Shown here: positions 16,765-23,627 of the stretch, piece after piece
Layout: every line of letters begins with the position of its first letter
Position numbering within the stretch: position 1 is the stretch's first letter
From: JBJXHG01 sp046160865
Lineage (GTDB): Bacteria > Planctomycetota > UBA1135 > GCA-002686595
Direction of reading: 5' to 3'
Assembly: GCA_046160865.1 (NCBI GenBank)
Contig: JBJXHG010000135.1
Span: forward strand, 1-31,845
DNA length: 31,845 nt
Notes under the pieces: model-generated
Told to the model about the DNA's origin: nothing
Seen by the model: only the letters and a program-made list of their open reading frames with translations
The model's database searches: none
Program-made: the position numbers and the translations under genes

Positions 16765-17858
16765 GCCGGCGCCGCGGACTCACGTTGATCGAGCTCGTGC
16801 TCGCGCTCGGGCTCTTCGCGCTGCTCATGCTGGCCGCGTTCCGGCTGCTCGACCGCACGCTGTTCATGTGGCGGCGCGCGGAGACGCGGCGCAACGTGCT
16901 CGCGCAAGCGGCGGCGATCACGGATCTCTTCGCACGCGACGTGCGCAGCCTCGACGGCGGCGCGCGCGGCGACTGCGTCGCCGAGTGGGTGACGTTCGAC
17001 ACGGACGGCGACGCGATCGCGGAGACGAAGTGGCCGCGCATCCGCCTCGTGCGGCAAGCGTCGGCGCACGACATCGCGCGCCTGCGCGAGCAAGAACGCG
17101 CGGAGCAGGGCGGGAGCGCCGTTGACGACGAAGCGCCGCTCGAAACCGTGCGTCCCGCGCTCGTCGAAGTCGTGTGGCTCGTCGTGCCGGCCTCGCTCGT
17201 CGATCCCGGCGCGCGCGCCGAAGGCGTGTTGTGGCGCGGCGAGCGCCGCGTCGGCGACCGCACGACGAAGTCGTTCTTCGCGCCGGACTTCTTCGGCACG
17301 TCGAACCGTCCGCCGGCGGGTGCGACGCACGAGGTGTCGGGCGGCGTGCTGTGGATGCAGCTCTTGTTCGCCGGTCAGACGACCACGCTCGACGGCAGTT
17401 GGACGCTGTCGAGCGAGCTCGCCGGTGCGAGCGCTGCGTGGGATGCGTGGTCGCGCGCGCGGCCGTCCCCGGACTTCCACGCGTGGAACGAGCCCGGCGC
17501 CGGCGTGCCGAAGGCGCGCGCAACTCCCGTGCTGCCGCGGCGCGTGCGCATCGAGCTCGAGATCGAGCGCCCGCAAGATCGCTTGCGCAGGACGGTGCTC
17601 GCCGAAGCGATCGAAATGGGGGACTCCGCGCTCGCGGTCGACGACGGCGAGCGCGTTCCGCGCGGCGAGGACGTGTTCGTGCTCGTCGACGCCGAGTGGA
17701 TGAAGGTCACGAGCATCGACGGCAAGCACGTGGCGGTGACGCGCGCGCAGCGCGGCACGCTCGCGAAGAGTCACGCGCGCGGCGCGCTGGTGCACTTCGG
17801 CGAGCGCCTCGTCCGCGAGGTGCCGATCGCGATGTACAAGGAGGACTGGAACCTGTGA
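16761..17858 (+). CDS. gspJ: GspJ-like minor pseudopilin with C-terminal 'RG..GT' module
   Basis: The protein has 365 residues. A very short leader and RRRG|LTLIELVLALGLFALLMLAAF (cleavage after G6, Glu +5 = E11) mark a prepilin. DLFARDVRSLDG (about 54-65), a later VVWLVVPAS strand and the long mixed body fit GspJ. Residues 285-347 form an extra module, SALAVDDGERVP...VTRAQRGTLAKSHARGALV, that recurs in GspK next door. GspJ is normally about 200 residues. It should form the I-J-K tip complex with its neighbours. The start overlaps the gspK stop by ATGA; the stop overlaps gspI as TGATG. Confidence 0.84.
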   Translation: MSRRRGLTLIELVLALGLFALLMLAAFRLLDRTLFMWRRAETRRNVLAQAAAITDLFARDVRSLDGGARGDCVAEWVTFDTDGDAIAETKWPRIRLVRQASAHDIARLREQERAEQGGSAVDDEAPLETVRPALVEVVWLVVPASLVDPGARAEGVLWRGERRVGDRTTKSFFAPDFFGTSNRPPAGATHEVSGGVLWMQLLFAGQTTTLDGSWTLSSELAGASAAWDAWSRARPSPDFHAWNEPGAGVPKARATPVLPRRVRIELEIERPQDRLRRTVLAEAIEMGDSALAVDDGERVPRGEDVFVLVDAEWMKVTSIDGKHVAVTRAQRGTLAKSHARGALVHFGERLVREVPIAMYKEDWNL

Positions 17859-18322
17859 TGCGCCGTCGCCACGTCATCCGCCGCAACGGCGGCTTCACGA
17901 TGATCGAGGTGCTGCTCGCCCTCGGCATCCTGCTCTTCGGCATGACGGCAGTTCTCGGCCTTTTGACGTTCGGCGCAGCGCTCTCGCGCACGGCGCACCT
18001 GCGCACGATGAGCGCTTCGCTCGCCGAAGCCGTCGTCGCGGATCTCGAAGAAACGCTCTTTCCGTTGAAGGACGGCGAAGCTGGCGAGCCGGTCGAGATC
18101 GTCGACCGTCCGCTGGCGGGGATGTCGGGCGTGATCTACTCCGCACGCGCCACGGCGAATCCGTCGCACCCGATCGAGCACAAGGTCGACATCGAGTTCT
18201 CGTGGCAGAGCGGCGGCGTGCGTCGCGAGCGGCGGTTCTCCACTCTCATCTTGCGCGAGGTGCCGTTCGGCACGCGCCTGCGCAAGCAGTTCGTCGAATC
18301 GAACTCCGAAGGCGGCTCATGA
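17858..18322 (+). CDS. gspI: GspI/PilV-like minor pseudopilin
   Basis: The protein has 154 residues. The prepilin motif GG|FTMIEVLLALGILLFGM is cleaved after G12 with Glu +5 at E17; the M-I-E-V-L-L-A form is typical of GspI/PilV. SASLAEAVVADLEETLF and the following beta strands, with EHKVDIEFSWQSGG, agree with a small minor pseudopilin. It is the only pseudopilin here of ordinary size. The ATG overlaps the gspJ stop (TGATG) and the stop overlaps the next ATG. It should be part of the I-J-K tip that starts pseudopilus assembly. Confidence 0.83.
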   Translation: MRRRHVIRRNGGFTMIEVLLALGILLFGMTAVLGLLTFGAALSRTAHLRTMSASLAEAVVADLEETLFPLKDGEAGEPVEIVDRPLAGMSGVIYSARATANPSHPIEHKVDIEFSWQSGGVRRERRFSTLILREVPFGTRLRKQFVESNSEGGS

Positions 18323-19833
18323 TGCAGCGTCCGTTCCAGGTCCTCCTCCTCCTCGCGTCCGTGCTCCTCGCCAGCGCGGCGCCGGCGCGCGCGCGCGCGG
18401 AAGACGAGCCCGTCATGCAGTTCCAGCTGCGCGGCGGCGCGTTCCAATGGGGCACGCTGCGCTCGCACGATCCCGAAGGCTTGACGTTCGTGCGGCTCGA
18501 CAACGGCGGCCTCGTGCGCTTGCCGTGGACCGCGCTCGATCCGCGCCAGGAGCGCGTGCTGCGCGTCGAGTTCGGCTACGTCGACCTGGCCGGCGACGAG
18601 GTGATGATCACGGCCGATCGGCTCGAGCTCACCGACGGCACGGAACTCGTCGGCATCATCGTCGACCGCACGGCCGATGCGATCTTGCTGAAGACGAGCA
18701 CCGCGACCGTGCCCGTGCCGAAGAACCGCATCGGCGGTCCGGCGACGACGGTGCAAGTGCCGGCGCTCGAGGTGTACACGAAGGACGAGCTGTACAGCCG
18801 CGAGCTCGCGACGACGCCCACGAGTGCGAGCGGCCAGTACGCGCTGGCGCAGTACTGCGAGCGCATCCTCGACTTCGCACACGCGACCGAGCACTACCGG
18901 CGCGCGACCGAGCTCGATCCCGCGTTCCGCCCCGACGACGTGCGTGCCGCGCTCGCGCGCGCGACCGAGAAGGCGAAGAGCCAGGATCAGCTGGACGAGC
19001 TCGCGCAGATCGACCTCTTGCTCGCGCGACGCCGCTACGACGAAGCCGCGGCGCGCGCCGACGCGTTCGCGACGAAGCACGCGACGAGCGCGCTCGCAGC
19101 CGATGCCAAGCGGAAGAAGGACCGCGTGATCAAGGCGCGCGATCGCTACATCGGCGACCAAGTCGCGAACTTGTGGATCACGCGCGCGAGCCGGCTCGCG
19201 GCGCGCGCTGCGATCGAGAAGACGTACAGCCAAGTGCTCGAGTACCTCGATGGCGAGATGAAGAAGGAGCTCCTCGACTCCGTCACGAAGGATGCGCAGA
19301 AGCTCTCGAAGGAAGCGACGAGCGAGACCGTGCGCGAGCTGTGGGCCAAGCGCTCGCGCATCCACTGGTACCGCGCTTCGTATGGATACGGCACGTGGTT
19401 GCTCGGCGAGGGCGCGGCGCTGAAGGGGCAGGAAGCGGAGGAGCCGAAGGCGGCGCTCTCGCAGAAGGACAAAGAGCGCGCGGAACTCGAAGCACGCATT
19501 CAACGCTTCCTCAAGAACCAGGAGATGGCGCGCAAGGGCCAAGAGAGCGGCGCGAAGGCTGACGATCACGAGACGGCGTGGAAGGAGCTCACGAGCAGCG
19601 CGCGCACGCAGTGGATCCTCGCGTACTACGCCGAGAACTCCGGCGACTTCGAGGTCGGGCCCAAGCCGCTCTTCGCCGCGTGCCGCGACTGCGGCGGCAA
19701 AGGCGTGCGCGAGATCGCCTACGCCGGCATGAATCCGTCGAAGTCGACGGTGGGCAAGGGCTCGCAGATCGAGACCGTCGAGTGCCCGATGTGTCACGGC
19801 CTGGGCGTCGTCCGGCGCATCCTGTACCGTTGA
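18319..19833 (+). CDS. Exported protein with TPR-like helices and a DnaJ-type zinc motif
   Basis: The protein has 504 residues. It starts at overlapping ATGATG (18319 or 18322) with a clear signal peptide (LLLLASVLLASAAPARA, cleavage near residue 26). Next come two short beta domains with repeated 'G....G.l......l.l' pattern (about 32-130) and a TPR-like helical part (about 165-430, with YALAQYCERILDFAHATEHY and TELDPAF). The end has CRDCGGKGVR (C455, C458) and ECPMCHGLGVV (C489, C492): two CxxCxGxG-type repeats as in the DnaJ zinc-binding region. Such a motif outside the cytoplasm is uncommon. It is translationally coupled to gspI, so a role in folding or assembly of the secretion machine or its clients is plausible but inferred. 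Confidence 0.75.
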   Translation: MMQRPFQVLLLLASVLLASAAPARARAEDEPVMQFQLRGGAFQWGTLRSHDPEGLTFVRLDNGGLVRLPWTALDPRQERVLRVEFGYVDLAGDEVMITADRLELTDGTELVGIIVDRTADAILLKTSTATVPVPKNRIGGPATTVQVPALEVYTKDELYSRELATTPTSASGQYALAQYCERILDFAHATEHYRRATELDPAFRPDDVRAALARATEKAKSQDQLDELAQIDLLLARRRYDEAAARADAFATKHATSALAADAKRKKDRVIKARDRYIGDQVANLWITRASRLAARAAIEKTYSQVLEYLDGEMKKELLDSVTKDAQKLSKEATSETVRELWAKRSRIHWYRASYGYGTWLLGEGAALKGQEAEEPKAALSQKDKERAELEARIQRFLKNQEMARKGQESGAKADDHETAWKELTSSARTQWILAYYAENSGDFEVGPKPLFAACRDCGGKGVREIAYAGMNPSKSTVGKGSQIETVECPMCHGLGVVRRILYR

Positions 19834-19856
19834 GCATTCACTCGCGCGCTCACACC

Positions 19857-20933
19857 ATGCACGACACATTGCGCTTCGTCTTCGCCCTCACGTTCGTCGC
19901 CGCTTGCGCGGCGGCACCGAATCCCGAGCGCCAGAACGTCCCGGCCGCGTGGACGCCGCCGAAGTCGAATATGGGGGCGAGCACGGAGTCGAAAGCGACG
20001 CCGAGCACGGCGAGCACGGACCCTGCCGCGCAGACCGCGAGTGCACCGGCGAGTGCTCCGACGCCCGCCGCACCGACGCCCGCCGCGCCGAGTGTCGCAG
20101 CATCCGCGGACGGCGGTGCGCGCGCGCCGCTCGTCATCGCGACGGTCGCTGGCAGCCAGATCGACGTGACGGAGTTGCTCGCGCAGTGGATGCACCGCGA
20201 CAGCCGCCAAGTGCGCGAAGAGCTCGACCACCTCGTCATGGATCGACTGGTCCTCGCGGAATCGCGACGCCTGGGAGTCACGGTCGCGCCCGAGGAAGTC
20301 GAGAAGGCGTACGCGCAAGCCACGGCGTCGATCGAGACGGAGATCCAGAAGAAGCGCGCCGGCTTGACGCTCGACCGCTACGTCAACCAGATGCTCGGGC
20401 TCGACGTGCGCCACTACCGCGAGCGGCTGCGCGATGCGGCACTGAAGCGCGAGCTCGCGAGCCGCGTGATCCGCGCGTGGGTGTTGCAGAGCGAGCACGC
20501 GAACATCCGCGTCATCGTCGTGAAGGACGAGGAGCAGCTGAAAGCGGTGCAAGACGCGCTCGCGGGCGGGATGACGTTCGAGGAGGCCGCGCGCAAGCAC
20601 TCGAGCGAATCGTCGGCCGACGACGGCGGTCGCGTGCCGCCGGTGGTGCGCTCCGACACGACCATGGGCCGGCTTGCGTTCGCGACCGAGGTCGGCGCGG
20701 TCGGCGGACCGAAGTTCGAGCAAGGCGCGTGGCTCTTGATCCGCGTCGATTCGCGGCCGGCGCCGATCCCCGGCACGTGGCCGGACATCCGCGAGACGGT
20801 CGAGAAGAGCCTCGCCGAGCGCGGCGTCGAGGACCTCGAGCTCTCGCAGTGGCAAGCGACCGCGCTCGAGCGCTACGACGTCGACGTCACGCCGCTCCTC
20901 CGGCTCGTCGGCGAGCCCTCATCGAAGCCTTGA
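19857..20933 (+). CDS. Parvulin/SurA-like lipoprotein (peptidyl-prolyl isomerase family)
   Basis: The protein has 358 residues. The N terminus has a lipoprotein signal with lipobox V-A-A-C17, then an Ala/Pro/Thr-rich linker (about 40-90). Residues about 95-215 form a SurA-N-like helical chaperone domain (EELDHLVMDRLVLAESRRLG, a long coil, LDRYVNQMLG). Residues about 222-310 follow the parvulin pattern: VIVVKDEEQLKAVQDAL..GMTFEEAARKHS.ESSADDGGRV, then a G.WLLIRVD strand. The first conserved parvulin His (A.HIL) is replaced (ANIRV), so isomerase activity may be lost and the chaperone role kept. ATG 19857 lies 23 bases after the previous stop; an in-frame TTG at 19830 would overlap that stop. 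It probably folds envelope or secreted proteins and is likely the operon's last gene. Confidence 0.8.
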   Translation: MHDTLRFVFALTFVAACAAAPNPERQNVPAAWTPPKSNMGASTESKATPSTASTDPAAQTASAPASAPTPAAPTPAAPSVAASADGGARAPLVIATVAGSQIDVTELLAQWMHRDSRQVREELDHLVMDRLVLAESRRLGVTVAPEEVEKAYAQATASIETEIQKKRAGLTLDRYVNQMLGLDVRHYRERLRDAALKRELASRVIRAWVLQSEHANIRVIVVKDEEQLKAVQDALAGGMTFEEAARKHSSESSADDGGRVPPVVRSDTTMGRLAFATEVGAVGGPKFEQGAWLLIRVDSRPAPIPGTWPDIRETVEKSLAERGVEDLELSQWQATALERYDVDVTPLLRLVGEPSSKP

Positions 20934-20941
20934 CCGCGCGG

Positions 20942-20963
20942 CGTCGGAGCGCAAACTCCGGCG
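20942..20963 (+). terminator. Short hairpin at end of the pilus-like operon
   Basis: CGTCGGAG and CTCCGGCG pair over 8 bases (one G-U) around a 6-base loop, 8 bases after the lipoprotein stop and directly before the ATG at 20964. There is no T-run. It may attenuate read-through, or it may sequester the ScpB start if translation begins at 20964. Confidence 0.35.
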
Positions 20964-21722
20964 ATGCGACACGAGACGGAGAGCATCGATGAGGAGAGCG
21001 CGCTCGCGGTCGAGCCCGCGGAGCGAGGCACGATGACGACGAACGGCGCCGCACCGGAATCGTCCGCGCCGGACGAGACGCCGTCCGACGACGAGAACGA
21101 CGCCGCTGAGGACGAATTGCTCGGCGCCGCGGACGCCGAGGACTCGGACGCCAGTGATGCCGACACCGGTGAGAGCGAGTCGACGGCCGGCCGCGCGCTG
21201 TCGGACGAGGAAGTGCTGCAGTCCGTCGCCGCACTGATCTACGCGTCGCCCGATCCGTTGTCCGAGCGTCGCATCGCGGCCTTGCTCGAGGGTGTCGAGC
21301 TCCCGCGCGTGCGCGCCGCCATCGAGCAAATTCGCGCGCAGCTCGCCGCGTCCGGCTTGCCGTACGAAGTGCGCGAGATCGCGGGCGGCATCGCGATCAT
21401 GACGTCGCCGTCGATGGCACCGGTCGTGCAACGCTTGATCAAGGAGCGCAAGGCCGAGCGCATCTCCGCCGCCGCGCTCGAGACGCTCGCCGTGATCGCG
21501 TACCGCCAGCCGGTGACGAAGGCCGAGATCGAAGCCATTCGCGGCGTGCAGGCCGGGCCGATGCTGCGCACGCTCGTCGATCGCGGGCTCGTGCGCGTGA
21601 CGGGCCGCGCCGAAGTGCCGGGACATCCGTTGCAGTACGGCACGACGAAGCAGTTCCTCGATCAGTTCGGCCTCGGCAAGATCGAGGATCTGCCGCGCGA
21701 CAGCGAGCTCGCGAAGGACTGA
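20964..21722 (+). CDS. scpB: Segregation and condensation protein ScpB
   Basis: The protein has 252 residues. ScpB is the winged-helix kleisin partner that works with ScpA and SMC in chromosome condensation. Landmarks are ALIYASPDPLSERRIAALL (first winged helix), YEVREIAGGIAIMTSP, and the highly conserved ALETLAVIAYRQPVTKAEIEAIRGV, then LVDRGLVRVTGRAEVPGHPLQYGTT.QFLDQFGL. The first ~80 residues are a very acidic low-complexity extension (Asp/Glu/Ser/Ala) absent from ordinary ScpB of about 180-200 residues. A second start at ATG 21033, preceded by GGAGCGAGG, would shorten it by 23 residues and has the better ribosome site. scpA is not in this window. Confidence 0.93.
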   Translation: MRHETESIDEESALAVEPAERGTMTTNGAAPESSAPDETPSDDENDAAEDELLGAADAEDSDASDADTGESESTAGRALSDEEVLQSVAALIYASPDPLSERRIAALLEGVELPRVRAAIEQIRAQLAASGLPYEVREIAGGIAIMTSPSMAPVVQRLIKERKAERISAAALETLAVIAYRQPVTKAEIEAIRGVQAGPMLRTLVDRGLVRVTGRAEVPGHPLQYGTTKQFLDQFGLGKIEDLPRDSELAKD

Positions 21723-21740
21723 GCTCGCGACGCGCCGCCC

Positions 21741-23249
21741 ATGAAGCGCGTCGCAGTCGTCGTCGGAAGTCTGCTCGCGCTCGCCGCGGCTTGGATCGCG
21801 TGGCGTCACGAGCCGGAGGTTTCTTCGCCGTCGACGAACGCCGTCACGACCGATGACTCGGCGGCGCCGCGCGTCGCGCTCGACGACGGATCGCGCGCCG
21901 CCGACAGCGTGCGCAGCGCGCCCGCGACTCCAGAGACGCCGCCCGAAGTCGAAGCGCCGATCGCACAGGCAGAGCCTCGTGACGAGCGTTGCATCGGCAC
22001 CGCGACGATGCGCGGGTTCGTCGTGGACGAAGCGGGGCTGCCGATCGAAGGTGCCACGCTGCGGCTGCATGTCCAGATCGGTCAGGACCCGTTCGATCAG
22101 TGCCTGTTCAAAGCCGACACCGATCGCGCCGGACGATTCGAGCTGCGCGAGCTCACCGCCGGACCGTTCACCGGCGACGGTTCGCACGACGAGTTCCTTC
22201 GCACAGAGATTCCTCCCGGTGTGCTCGCGCGCGACGCCGTCGTCGAGTGTGCCACGATCGTGTTGCGCCGCGCGCTCTACGTCGCCGGACAGGTCGTTCA
22301 GCCCGATGGCACGCCGGCCCCGCGAACGCAGCTCGTGCTGAAGAGCGCCGGCAGCGCGGAGATCGACGCGCTCACCCACGTCGCTTCGACCGGTGCGAGC
22401 GCGAACGGCACCGAGCTCGCCGTGCTGCTCGAGAAGTTCTCGGCCGGCTTCGAGGGGTGGATGAGCGGCGAAGGCGCGGACGACGAAGGCCGCTTTCGCT
22501 TCGGTCCGCTCGAAGACGGCGTGTACGAGCTGAGCGCGACGTTCGATCCAAGCGTGCGCACGGACGTGCCACCGGCGATGCGAGCGCCGGCGACCGACGG
22601 TGTGCTCGCTCGTGCTCGCACGACGGTGAAGAACGTGCGGCCCAGCGGGGATCCGATGCGCGTGGTGCTCGAGCCGACGTTGCGCATCCGGGGCAGCGTC
22701 GTGGCTGGTGCCGGCGGACCCGTGCGCGAGTTTCGCGTCCGGGCGGCACCGCGCTTGTCCGGCAACGCCTTCGCCGAGATCCGCGATCCGACGGGCACGA
22801 TCGACGCCGCGTTCGCGAGCGCGAACGGCGAGTTCGAGCTTGGCGGCTTCGACGCGGGCGAATACGAGATCCTCGCGTCGACCGAAGACGGACGACGGTC
22901 GAAGACGCAGGTCGTGCGCGTTCCTCAGTCGATGCCGCGCATCGAGTTCGTGCTGCACGACAATGCGTCCATCGCGGGCGTCGTGCATGACTCGTCGGGC
23001 AAGCCCGTGCCCGGAGCGCGCGTCGCCGTGCGTTATCCCAACACGCCGTCGTTCGTGTGGGAGACGAACCAGCACGGAGCGACTGCGGACGAGGCTGGGA
23101 AGTTCGTCATCTCCGCGCTTCCCCCGGATCGCGTCACGGTCGACGTCTGGGCCCAGGGATTTCAGACGAACGAGTCGGCGCTCGAGATGGAGCTTCGTCC
23201 CGCGCAGGTTTTGGAAGGCGTCGTGTTGAAGCTCGAACGCAAGCGCTGA
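21741..23249 (+). CDS. Exported carboxypeptidase-regulatory-like domain protein
   Basis: The protein has 502 residues. An N-terminal hydrophobic segment (about 3-21) is an anchor or signal; a Ser/Pro/Ala linker runs to about 85. Several Ig-like carboxypeptidase-regulatory (Gre2-type) repeats follow, recognisable by 'G.VVD..G.P..GA.......' and 'D..G.F....L..G.Y.L' patterns: near 91-150, 187-270, 315-395 and 415-500 (GVVHDSSGKPVPGARVAVR...ADEAGKFVISALPPDRVTV). These domains are structural beta sandwiches, common in planctomycete envelope proteins, and have no catalytic site here. It starts 18 bases after scpB and may be co-transcribed with it. Function unknown. Confidence 0.8.
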   Translation: MKRVAVVVGSLLALAAAWIAWRHEPEVSSPSTNAVTTDDSAAPRVALDDGSRAADSVRSAPATPETPPEVEAPIAQAEPRDERCIGTATMRGFVVDEAGLPIEGATLRLHVQIGQDPFDQCLFKADTDRAGRFELRELTAGPFTGDGSHDEFLRTEIPPGVLARDAVVECATIVLRRALYVAGQVVQPDGTPAPRTQLVLKSAGSAEIDALTHVASTGASANGTELAVLLEKFSAGFEGWMSGEGADDEGRFRFGPLEDGVYELSATFDPSVRTDVPPAMRAPATDGVLARARTTVKNVRPSGDPMRVVLEPTLRIRGSVVAGAGGPVREFRVRAAPRLSGNAFAEIRDPTGTIDAAFASANGEFELGGFDAGEYEILASTEDGRRSKTQVVRVPQSMPRIEFVLHDNASIAGVVHDSSGKPVPGARVAVRYPNTPSFVWETNQHGATADEAGKFVISALPPDRVTVDVWAQGFQTNESALEMELRPAQVLEGVVLKLERKR

Positions 23250-23627
23250 GACGCGGACGCGACTGCGAGGAATCCACGGCTTGCGGAGTTTTCGCGTCGC
23301 CGCACAATCGAGCACGGAGAGTGAGCAGGAGAGCGGAGCCGGACACGTGAGTCCGGTTTCGCTGTCCTGCCGTTTCATGGGTCGCCCGGCGCGCACGCGC
23401 ACGGAGCTTTCGATGATGCCGATCCGGCACCCGCTCTCATCTCCGACGTGGCGATCGATGACGACGCCGTCGCGCGCCGCACGCATCGCCGAGCGACGAG
23501 AGCGACGCCGGAATTCTCGGAATCTCGCCACGCAGGTGAGCTCGGAACGCTCATATCTCAGCGCTCGCGACCGATTCGAATTTCCGCACGTTTAACGAAC
23601 CCGCGCACTCGGTGCGAGGAGTAACCG
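23250..23627. other. Intergenic region with one strong hairpin
   Basis: 378 bases with no supported gene. It contains a long hairpin at 23325-23370 and, at its end, GAGGAG (from about 23614), a good ribosome site for the next gene. The promoter of that gene should lie in the more A/T-rich stretch about 23540-23600 (for example GTTTAAC near 23591), but no convincing -35/-10 pair was found. Confidence 0.45.
23325..23370 (+). terminator. Long hairpin, probable terminator after the regulatory-like gene
   Basis: Twenty-base arms (23325-23344 and 23351-23370) pair with one mismatch and two G-U wobbles around the 6-base loop ACGTGA. It lies 75 bases after the stop at 23249. There is no T-run, so it may act with other factors, or it may be a structured element of a small RNA. 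Confidence 0.5.

Noticed and set aside
20919..23531. Minus-strand open frame of 870 residues opposite scpB and the regulatory-like gene
   Set aside because: Low-complexity Arg/Ala/Gly/Asp composition, and both plus-strand genes beneath it have recognisable domains.
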